Source of the DNA: Gp6-AA40 sp032156805
GTDB lineage: Bacteria; Acidobacteriota; Vicinamibacteria; Vicinamibacterales; UBA2999
Direction of reading: 5' to 3'
NCBI GenBank assembly: GCA_032156805.1
Contig: JALDXQ010000003.1
Location: 35,996 to 99,995, forward strand
Length of the DNA: 64,000 nucleotides
Position 1 is the first letter of the stretch. Each line of letters starts with the position of its first letter. Both the position numbers and the translations under genes were made by a program. Below are positions 16,836-24,579 of the stretch, one piece after another. The notes beneath the pieces were generated by a model. It saw nothing but the letters and a program-made list of their open reading frames with translations, made no database searches and was not told the origin of the DNA.

Positions 16836-19800
16836 ATGCGAGCACTGGCAATCGGATCGTTTGTCGTTGCGGTACTGCTTCTCCTTTCCACGCCGGCCTT
16901 TTCCCAAGGCGTTGCCGGCATTGTCAGAGACTCGTCTGGCGCCATCCTGCCAGGCGTGACCGTTGAAGCGGCGAGCCCGGCGCTCATCGAGAAGTCACGC
17001 ACGGTCGTGACGGATGGGACCGGCCAATACCGGATCGTCGACCTGGAACCCGGCACCTACATTGTGACGTTCACGCTGCCCGGGTTCACCACGGTCAGGC
17101 GCGAGGACATCCAGCTATCCGGCGCTGGGGTGACGACGGTCAATGCCGACATGCGAGTCGGAGCGGTCGAGGAGACGATCACCGTCTCCGGAGCGACACC
17201 AATCATCGACACGCAGACGAGCACCAAACGCGAGGTCGTGCTGGCCGACGAGGTGCTCGCCGCGGTTCCAGTCACGCGGACCTATGGGAGCGTGCTGGCG
17301 ATGGTGCCCGGGGTTCAGTCGCTGACCCTCGACGTGAACTCCACGCAGTCTGTTGGCGGAACCGCCACGAACTTCTTCTTCACGTCGCGGGGCGGGCGTG
17401 GCAACGAAGGCACAGTGCAGGTGGACGGCATGAACGTCGGGTCAGCGTTCGGCGGCGGCGGCGTTTCGAGCTTTGCGTACGACTTCGTGAATGCGCAGGA
17501 GGTCCAGGTCACCGTTGCAGGCGGTATGGGTGAGGTGGATCGTGGTGGGCCGGCGTTCAACATCATCCCCAAGAGCGGCGGCAACAACTTCAACGGGACC
17601 GCGTTCTTGAGCACCGCCGGCGAGTGGTCGCAGGGCAGTAATCTCGATGACGATCTGCGCCGCGTTGGCATCACGGAGCCACCGGGGCTCATCAAGAACT
17701 ACGACACGAACCTCGCCATCGGCGGTCCGATCAAGCGCGATCGGTTGTGGTTCTTCAACAACCTGCGTACCTACGGGACGCACCAGGACGTGCCGGGTAT
17801 CTACGCGAATGCGAACGCCCTCGATCCGACGAAGTGGAGCTATGTGAGGGATCTGGACGTTCCATCGAGATCGGCGGGGTCCAAGAAGATCGAAGCGATC
17901 CGCCTGACCGGTCAGCTCACCCAGAAGAACAAGCTCGGGTTCTACTACGACTACCAGGCGAACTGCGCCGGGTCGGCGCTCGTCAACACGGGCGATGGCT
18001 GTCGTGAGCGCGGCGACGACTGGATCGCTCTCGGCAGTACGACGATATCGCCGGAGTCCGGCAACATGTGGCCGGAGCGAGAGAAGATCACGCAGGCGAC
18101 GTGGACGTCGCCGGCGACGAACCGCATCCTGATGGAGGCCGGCTTCTCGCAATTCAGCAGCAAGTGGGGTGGATACGTTCCGCCCGGGTCGCAGACGCAT
18201 CTGGCCGCTGTCACCGAACAGAGCACCGCGGCTGGCGTTCCGACGCCCAACTTCGTGTATCGGGGCTGGAATTCGGCCGCCTCCAACAATCAGCAGCACT
18301 ACATCTGGCGGGGGTCGCTCGCCTACGTGACGGGCGCGCACAGCTTCAAGGTCGGATACCAGGCGGCGCACGAGGTGTACCGGCAGATCCAGAACGTCGA
18401 CAATCAACTGAGCTACACGTTCAACAACGGCGTGCCGACGCAGTTCACGATGCGCATCGGGCCGCACATCCAGAGCAACCGCACACGCTACGACGGCTTC
18501 TACGTGCAGGATCAGTGGACGCACAAGCGGCTCACCGTGCAGGGTGCGTTGCGCTACGAGCACGCCTGGAGCTGGTTCCCCGAGGGTGAGAACGGCATCA
18601 CCGCCGATAACCAGTTCGGCAGCCGCTTCATCTTCCCGCGCCAGGATGGGGTGACTGGGTTCCACGACATCACGCCGCGCATGGGTGCGGCCTACGATCT
18701 GTTCGGGAACGGCAAGACGTCGTTGAAGGTGAACTTCAGCAAGTACCTGGAGACCGCGCAGAACGGAGGTCTCTACACCATCAACAATCCGGCGGTGACG
18801 TTCCAACAGACCACGAACCGGAGCTGGACCGACGGCAACCGCAATTTCAATCCCGACTGCGATCTGATGAATCCGGCCGCGCAGAACAACCTGGCGTCGG
18901 GCGGCGACAACTGCGGTGCCTGGAGCAACTCCAACTTCGGCAACCCCTTCGTGACCACGCAGGTCAACCCCGACGTGCAGAACGGATGGGGCGTACGGCA
19001 ATACGACTGGCAGTTCGGCGTCGCCGTGCAGCACGAGATCATCCCGCGGGTTGCGATCGACGTCAGCTACAACCGCCGCTGGTGGGGGAACCACTTCTTC
19101 ACGGACAACCGCGCGCTGGGGCCGCTGGACTTCGATCAGGTGACGATCACGGCGCCGCAGAATCCGAATCTGCCGGACGGCGGCGGCGATCCGGTGACGT
19201 TCCTCACGCGCAACACGCGATCGCCGCTCGGCGCGACCGACAACTACTTCACGTCCGCGAGCGACTACGGCGATGTAACGACCTACTGGCACGGCGTTGA
19301 CGCGCAGGTGAGCGCGCGGCTGCCGAATCAGCTGTTCCTGCAGCTCGGCATGAGCGGCGGCAAGGGCGTGCGCGACTATTGCGCTGTTGCGGACCAGCTC
19401 CCGGAGCTGTACGTGACGACCGGGTCGCTCCTCGTCAATCAGCAGGTGGCCTCGTGCGCGATCGATGAGGACTGGCTGACGAGCATCCGTGGCCTGGCCT
19501 CGTATACCCTGCCCAGGATTGATGTCCTGGTGAGCGGCACGTTCCGCTCGACACCTGGCGTCGCGCCCGCCGGAAACGCGGTTGCCAGCAACGGCAATTC
19601 GTTGTCGGCAAACTACAACGTCACGAGTGCGATCCTGTTGCCGCAGACAGGGCGCCCGCTGGTGCCGGGCCTGCCGTTCCAGACCGTCAACCTCCTGCTG
19701 CAGGGGCATACCTTCCCCGATCAGCTCAATTCACTCGACTTGCGCGTCGGCAAGAACCTGAGATTCGGCCGGACGCGAACCAACGTGGCGATCGACATCT

Positions 19801-19937
19801 ACAACCTGTTCAACAGCAATACGGGAACGGTCTACAACCAGACGTACGATCCCGTTACCAACGGTGCGACGTGGCTCGCGCCGACTCAAGTGTTGAATGC
19901 GCGCTTTGCGCGTTTCAATGTGACCTTCGACTTCTAG
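16836..19937 (+). CDS. TonB-dependent receptor with carboxypeptidase-regulatory-like domain (Oar-like)
   Basis: A complete 1033-residue outer-membrane receptor. Signal peptide residues 1-24 (ends TPAFSQ); a transthyretin-like regulatory domain at about 25-105 (GIVRDSSGAILPGVTVEA, YRIVDLEPGTY, FTTVRRE); plug at about 115-235 (PIIDTQTST, VDGMNVGSAFGGGGV, AFNIIPKSGGN); then a long beta-barrel ending FNVTFDF. The ATG at 16836 is preceded by CGGAGG and directly starts the signal peptide, so an open extension to 16773 is ignored. It is a close paralogue of the receptors at 1-2561 and 31535-34627 and closest to the first. A terminator-like hairpin follows 17 nt after the stop, and a GKPxL-family secreted protein lies just downstream. 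Confidence 0.95.
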   Translation: MRALAIGSFVVAVLLLLSTPAFSQGVAGIVRDSSGAILPGVTVEAASPALIEKSRTVVTDGTGQYRIVDLEPGTYIVTFTLPGFTTVRREDIQLSGAGVTTVNADMRVGAVEETITVSGATPIIDTQTSTKREVVLADEVLAAVPVTRTYGSVLAMVPGVQSLTLDVNSTQSVGGTATNFFFTSRGGRGNEGTVQVDGMNVGSAFGGGGVSSFAYDFVNAQEVQVTVAGGMGEVDRGGPAFNIIPKSGGNNFNGTAFLSTAGEWSQGSNLDDDLRRVGITEPPGLIKNYDTNLAIGGPIKRDRLWFFNNLRTYGTHQDVPGIYANANALDPTKWSYVRDLDVPSRSAGSKKIEAIRLTGQLTQKNKLGFYYDYQANCAGSALVNTGDGCRERGDDWIALGSTTISPESGNMWPEREKITQATWTSPATNRILMEAGFSQFSSKWGGYVPPGSQTHLAAVTEQSTAAGVPTPNFVYRGWNSAASNNQQHYIWRGSLAYVTGAHSFKVGYQAAHEVYRQIQNVDNQLSYTFNNGVPTQFTMRIGPHIQSNRTRYDGFYVQDQWTHKRLTVQGALRYEHAWSWFPEGENGITADNQFGSRFIFPRQDGVTGFHDITPRMGAAYDLFGNGKTSLKVNFSKYLETAQNGGLYTINNPAVTFQQTTNRSWTDGNRNFNPDCDLMNPAAQNNLASGGDNCGAWSNSNFGNPFVTTQVNPDVQNGWGVRQYDWQFGVAVQHEIIPRVAIDVSYNRRWWGNHFFTDNRALGPLDFDQVTITAPQNPNLPDGGGDPVTFLTRNTRSPLGATDNYFTSASDYGDVTTYWHGVDAQVSARLPNQLFLQLGMSGGKGVRDYCAVADQLPELYVTTGSLLVNQQVASCAIDEDWLTSIRGLASYTLPRIDVLVSGTFRSTPGVAPAGNAVASNGNSLSANYNVTSAILLPQTGRPLVPGLPFQTVNLLLQGHTFPDQLNSLDLRVGKNLRFGRTRTNVAIDIYNLFNSNTGTVYNQTYDPVTNGATWLAPTQVLNARFARFNVTFDF

Positions 19938-19954
19938 TCATCGATTGCGAGGGA

Positions 19955-19979
19955 AGGGGACGCTCACCAAGCGTCCCCT
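19955..19979 (+). terminator. Terminator-like hairpin after TonB receptor
   Basis: A perfect 10-bp stem (AGGGGACGCT with AGCGTCCCCT) around the loop CACCA, 17 nt past the receptor stop. No U-run follows, so Rho-independent termination is likely inefficient; it may instead protect the 3' end. Confidence 0.5.
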
Positions 19980-20042
19980 GACCGTACCTCGACGGAGCCT
20001 CCAGACGAGACCAAACGCGTACTGGCTTCTCGTCGTATAGTG

Positions 20043-20063
20043 CAGTCGAATCGTATTCGACTG
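20043..20063. promoter_or_regulatory. Inverted repeat CAGTCGAAT-CGT-ATTCGACTG
   Basis: A perfect 9-bp inverted repeat with a 3-nt spacer lies 15 nt upstream of the ATG at 20079. It could be an operator overlapping the 5' leader or an RNA hairpin next to the ribosome-binding site (GGGGGC). Which one is not decidable from sequence. Confidence 0.5.
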
Positions 20064-20078
20064 ATTTCCGGGGGCTTC

Positions 20079-20996
20079 ATGACTTCGTACCTGCGAATGA
20101 CGGCCGCAGTGGCCGTGGCGCTCGCCTTCTCTGTATCCGCCGCGGCCCAGTGGCCGTCTCATCCGACTCCAGGCGTGCCGCGTCAGGACGGCAAGCCGAT
20201 CCTCGATGGACCGCCGCCGCGGACGGCAGAGGGCAAGGTGGATTTCTCCGGTATCTGGCAGCTCGTCTTCGGCGGTGGCCGGGGCCGTGGCGCGGGACCA
20301 GCGCAGCCGACGCCCCCGCCTGACCCGAATGCGATCCCGAACTCGACGTTTGGCGAAGTGGCTGGTCGCGGCTATCCGCTGCCAATGCAGCCATGGGCCG
20401 AGGCGCTCAAAAAGGAGCGGATGGCCGACAACATGAAAGACAACCCGGACGTGTGGTGCCTGCCGATCGGCATCATGCAGTACCACAACCATCCGCAGCC
20501 ACGTCAGATCGTGCAGACGAAGAACCTGACGCTCATCACCTACGAGTCGAACTACGGACTGCGCTACATCTACACGGACGGTCGTCCGGCGCCGAACAAT
20601 GACCCGACCCCGTGGTGGTTCGGCTACTCTCGCGGCTGGTGGGAGGGCGACGACACGTTCGTAGTCGAGACGACGAACTTCCTGGGTGATGAGCGTGCCG
20701 GCTGGCTCGACGTCAACGGCAGCCCCTACACCGACGCCCTGAAGCTGACCGAGCGCTACCGTCGTCCGACGTTCGGGACTCTGCAGATCGACGTGACGAT
20801 CGACGATCCGAAGGCGTATACGCGGCCGTTCACCGTGCGTGTGAACCATCGGCTGCTGGTCGATCAGGAGATGATCGAGTTCGTCTGCAACGAGAACGAG
20901 CGCTCGACGAACCACATCGACCCTCCGGCGTGGATGAAGGGCGCGCCGCCGAGGCAGCTCGGACCGGATATGCCATTGAGGACGCCCGCGAAGTAG
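20079..20996 (+). CDS. Secreted protein, acidobacterial GKPxL family (paralogue 3)
   Basis: A 305-residue exported protein with a signal peptide ending SVSAAAQ. It shares the family plan of the genes at 5141 and 6121: GKPILDGPPPRTAEGKVDFSG, WWEGDDTFVVETTNFLGD, and near the C-terminus AYTRPFTVRVNHRLL and MIEFVCNENERST. It is more distant from the two tandem copies, with a Gly/Arg/Pro-rich linker (GGGRGRGAGPAQ) after residue 60. The ATG at 20079 is chosen because it precedes the signal peptide. No function is known. It sits behind an inverted repeat and 36 nt upstream of the TerB-like gene. Confidence 0.85.
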   Translation: MTSYLRMTAAVAVALAFSVSAAAQWPSHPTPGVPRQDGKPILDGPPPRTAEGKVDFSGIWQLVFGGGRGRGAGPAQPTPPPDPNAIPNSTFGEVAGRGYPLPMQPWAEALKKERMADNMKDNPDVWCLPIGIMQYHNHPQPRQIVQTKNLTLITYESNYGLRYIYTDGRPAPNNDPTPWWFGYSRGWWEGDDTFVVETTNFLGDERAGWLDVNGSPYTDALKLTERYRRPTFGTLQIDVTIDDPKAYTRPFTVRVNHRLLVDQEMIEFVCNENERSTNHIDPPAWMKGAPPRQLGPDMPLRTPAK

Positions 20997-21032
20997 CACT
21001 GATACCCAGCCCTGAGGACGAGGAGAACACAC

Positions 21033-21602
21033 GTGGAACGCGACGACTTCAACAATGCGGCAAGGACGCTCGAAGATGCCTTTTTTGCCAAGGAGAATGC
21101 CCGGCTTCTGCAACAGATGCGTGACCGTGCCACGCAGCAGGAGCGGCGGGCGGCCATGCGCGAGGTGGTGCGCGTCAATGACGACGCGTTCATCGACCAC
21201 TTGATCGAGCTCGGGCTCGGGCCGGAGACAGTACTGGCGCTGCAACTCGTGCCTCTGGCGGCCATCGCGTGGGCCGACGGGCAGATCGAACCGCGCGAGC
21301 GCGACGCGGTGCTGAAGGCTGCGGCGGCTCAGGGCGTGCCGCCGGACAGCGTCGCCGGGCGGATGCTCGACAGCTGGCTGATGCAGCAGCCTGGTCCGGA
21401 GCTCGTGGACGCGTGGAAGCAGCAGATGCGGGCGCTCTGGCCGTCGCTCTCGCAGAAGGAACGTGACGAGATCCGCAGGTCGGCACTCGAGCGCGCACGC
21501 AGCGTCGCGGAGGCGGCCGGTGGCTTCCTTGGTCTGACCTCGCGAATCTCACCGCAGGAGAAGGCCGTGATGGACGAACTGGCCCACGCGCTCGCGGACT
21601 GA
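21033..21602 (+). CDS. TerB-like (tellurite-resistance-fold) cytoplasmic protein
   Basis: A 189-residue soluble, helix-rich protein. The central segment LAAIAWADGQIEPRERDAVLKAAAAQGV resembles the TerB/DjlA acidic helical module (AxADGxIxxxE). No signal peptide or membrane helix. The start is GTG (ACACGTGGAACGC) after GAGGACGAGGAGA, a good ribosome-binding region. Residues 1-50 are highly charged and probably helical. It is tightly followed by the SnoaL-like gene (18-nt gap). A stress-related or metal-binding role is only suggested by fold. Confidence 0.72.
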   Translation: MERDDFNNAARTLEDAFFAKENARLLQQMRDRATQQERRAAMREVVRVNDDAFIDHLIELGLGPETVLALQLVPLAAIAWADGQIEPRERDAVLKAAAAQGVPPDSVAGRMLDSWLMQQPGPELVDAWKQQMRALWPSLSQKERDEIRRSALERARSVAEAAGGFLGLTSRISPQEKAVMDELAHALAD

Positions 21603-21620
21603 GATCTCTCGGAGCGTCAC

Positions 21621-22025
21621 ATGGCCCATGCCGCCAAACACCCGTACGTCGACTGGCTGGAGCGATATCGTCGGGCGTGGATTGAACGAGACGCCGACGC
21701 CGCCAGCCGGTTGTTCACGCAGGACGCGACGTATCGCGAACAACCGTTTCAGGCGCCGTTCGTCGGTCGTGCCGCGATTCGGGAGTACTGGAGCAAGGTC
21801 ACCGCGTCGCAGGCCAGCGTCGAACTTCGTTACGGCAAGGCGATTGTCGACGGCTCCCGGCTGGCCGTGGAATGGTGGGCGAACCTGCAGGCCGACGGCG
21901 CTCCGCTCACGTTGGCGGGTGAGTTCCTGCTGCTGTTCGCCGAGACGGGGGAGTGTCGTGAACTGCGCGAGTATTGGGTACTCTCGCAGGGACGCGTTGA
22001 GCCACCGCTCGGGTGGGGCGAGTGA
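21621..22025 (+). CDS. SnoaL/NTF2-like domain protein
   Basis: A 134-residue single-domain protein of the cone-shaped SnoaL-like fold: WLERYRRAWIERDADAASRLFTQDATYREQPF (first helices with a conserved Asp pair), FVGRAAIREYWSKV, and a long curved sheet WWANLQADGAPLTLAGEFLLLF. Such proteins are small-ligand isomerases, hydrolases or binding proteins; the substrate is not predictable. It ends 4 nt before the convergent zinc-ribbon gene. Confidence 0.82.
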   Translation: MAHAAKHPYVDWLERYRRAWIERDADAASRLFTQDATYREQPFQAPFVGRAAIREYWSKVTASQASVELRYGKAIVDGSRLAVEWWANLQADGAPLTLAGEFLLLFAETGECRELREYWVLSQGRVEPPLGWGE

Positions 22026-22029
22026 CCGT

Positions 22030-22500
22030 TCACGCGTACAGGTACGAACGCTTGTGGTGGTAGACCACCGCCGTCACGAGCCTTCCGCAACTGATACATG
22101 AGGCGTCTCGGCCCGCGTCGGACATCTCGAAAATGTTCTGCGGGCCCAGCAGGGTATCTCTCACCAACGCCTTCTCGTGAATGCGCTGCTTCAGTGCGGT
22201 GACGACGACATCCAGAGCACTCGGGGTCCGTCCGCACGAGCACACCTCAGACCCTGCCGCCGGTATCATGCCGAATTCCTTCATGTGGCCCATCGGCAGA
22301 TCGAGCAGCCCTTCGAGATATCGAAGCTCATCCGGTGGCGTGAGTCGGTATCTCTTATCACTCGTGACGAGCGCACTGGCTTTCTCCATCGTCTTGTCAT
22401 CCAGTATGACCTTCGTCGCGTACCCCTTCGATTTCAGATGGCGCTTGAGCGTGTCGATGTCTTTCATGGTGCCTGATTGCGGGTCGATGCTCAGTGACAT
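22030..22500 (-). CDS. Hypothetical protein with C-terminal zinc ribbon
   Basis: A 156-residue cytoplasmic protein. Two cysteine pairs, CSCG (mid-protein) and CISCG (near the C-terminus), together look like a split zinc ribbon. The N-terminal half contains LKRHLKSKGYATKVILDDKTMEKAS and is predicted helical. The ATG at 22500 has an excellent AGGAGGAG ribosome-binding site; a longer open frame to 22617 is not supported. It lies 58 nt downstream of the PP2C phosphatase gene on the same strand and may be cotranscribed. I do not recognise the family. Confidence 0.75.
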   Translation of the reverse strand: MSLSIDPQSGTMKDIDTLKRHLKSKGYATKVILDDKTMEKASALVTSDKRYRLTPPDELRYLEGLLDLPMGHMKEFGMIPAAGSEVCSCGRTPSALDVVVTALKQRIHEKALVRDTLLGPQNIFEMSDAGRDASCISCGRLVTAVVYHHKRSYLYA

Positions 22501-22558
22501 GAGGCTCCTCCTCGCAGGCAGATAGCACGCTGAAGGCGCGCTTTGCGCGGTTCGTTGT

Positions 22559-23488
<930 letters not shown>

Positions 23489-24002
23489 GTGATCCCCCGC
23501 GGAGCAAGGACCGGACCCATAGTCAGAGGCGCCGGTCGCGGGTGTGCGTCCATGATAGAACGTCACCCGACCGGCGCGCTGCCTGGGCTGCTTGACTCTG
23601 TTGCGGCGGATTGTAGGATCCCGCAGCACCTCGTCCGCACGCGGGTCGAGGATGCGGTTCGGTACATCGGAATCGGCAGTTGTCTGAATGATCTCGTTGG
23701 ATGCCTCACTTCTAATTGGTCCTCGGCCTGGCGATGGTCATGCCCACCGTGAACGTACTCCCTGGAAGGAACTCTTTCCGGCGGATTCCCAGAGATAACG
23801 CACGTTTACCAGCCCGATCAACCGCCCGCCTCACGACATTTCGTGAGCGTATCCCGTCGCTTGTGAGTGCGCGCACGTGGGCCCTGCTACTTCCTGGCAA
23901 GCTAGACCGAGATCAACACCGCCTCGGTCCACGTCATCTCCAGACTCCCCACTCCCAAACTTCTTGGGAGTGGGTTGGCAGTTGGAAATCGACAGGGACG
24001 CG
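23489..24002. other. Gene-poor region
   Basis: No convincing intact gene in this roughly 500-bp stretch. It contains a 7-bp inverted repeat (CTCACGA-CATT-TCGTGAG, 23830-23847) and, on the minus strand before a stop near 23712, a short stretch reading RRKEFLPGSTFTVGM that could be a second gene scrap. The base composition is less GC-skewed at third positions than in neighbouring genes. Confidence 0.5.
23948..23974. terminator. Perfect 11-bp hairpin downstream of gene remnant
   Basis: CCCACTCCCAA and its complement enclose the loop ACTTC. On the minus strand it lies 28 nt beyond the stop codon of the remnant at 24003-24190, the position expected for that gene's terminator. No U-run follows. 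Confidence 0.45.
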
Positions 24003-24190
24003 CTACACGCCCAGAGGCGTCAGGTTATAGACGCGAGCCAGATCGTTGACGGCCGATCGCAGCACGCGGATGTTCTTGGCGTTGGCCTCGAGCGTCGTTT
24101 GCGCGGTGTAGCTGGTGACATCGGCCAGCGTGGCGAACTTGACGTTGCCGACTTCCTTTGACGGTCTAGGGAACTGTGGCAACCTTTGGC
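24003..24190 (-). pseudogene. C-terminal gene remnant, unidentified
   Basis: Reading the minus strand from a stop near 24193 to TAG at 24003 gives about 60 codons without an interior stop or plausible start. Codon choice is strongly coding-like (almost every third base G or C) and it ends NDLARVYNLTPLGV. The residues KEVGNVKFATLADV and TTLEANAKNIRVLRSAV look like true protein, not chance frame. Upstream the frame is interrupted, and the PadR gene begins about 40 bp away, so this is best read as the tail of a deleted gene. Parent family not recognised. Confidence 0.5.
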
Positions 24191-24233
24191 TTCCTGAGAT
24201 CGTCTAGGGTAGACAAGGGGTAAGGGGTGACCG

Positions 24234-24578
24234 GTGGCCGTCAGACGTTTCGACTTGATCCAGGGAACGCTCGACCTGCTGGTGCTCAAAAGCCTCGGCA
24301 CCGGGCCCAACCATGGCTACGGCATCGCGATGCGCATCCATCAGCTCTCCGACGATGTGCTGCGGATCGAGGAAGGCTCGCTGTATCCGGCGCTGTATCG
24401 GATGGAGGAGCAGGGGCTCATCGAGTCCGAATGGCGTGTCACCGACAACAACCGGAAGGCCAAGTTCTACCGGCTGACGCGCAAGGGCCGGGCAGCGGCG
24501 GACGCCGAGCTCGATAGCTGGCTGCGACTGTCCAAGGCCGTTACACGCGTACTGCGCGGGCTGGAACAGGGGGCGTGA
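24234..24578 (+). CDS. PadR-family transcriptional regulator
   Basis: A 114-residue winged-helix repressor of the short (PadR-s1) type that accompanies ADOP permeases: LIQGTLDLLVLKSL (helix 1), GPNHGYGIAMRI, EEGSLYPALYRMEEQGLI (recognition helix) and the wing SEWRVTDNNRKAKFYRLTRKG. The C-terminal helix for dimerisation is short. The start is GTG at 24234. The stop is followed after one nucleotide by the ATG of the permease gene, so translation is coupled. Confidence 0.93.
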   Translation: MAVRRFDLIQGTLDLLVLKSLGTGPNHGYGIAMRIHQLSDDVLRIEEGSLYPALYRMEEQGLIESEWRVTDNNRKAKFYRLTRKGRAAADAELDSWLRLSKAVTRVLRGLEQGA

Positions 24579-24579
24579 G

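Noticed and set aside
17442..19709. A 755-codon open frame antisense to the second TonB receptor
   Set aside because: High GC in third positions of the receptor keeps the opposite strand open; the product is Arg/Val-rich, lacks any motif, and the receptor is certain.
19938..21245. A 435-codon minus-strand frame over the third secreted paralogue and the TerB-like gene
   Set aside because: Both plus-strand genes are supported by signal peptide, ribosome-binding sites and family motifs; the antisense translation is compositionally biased noise.
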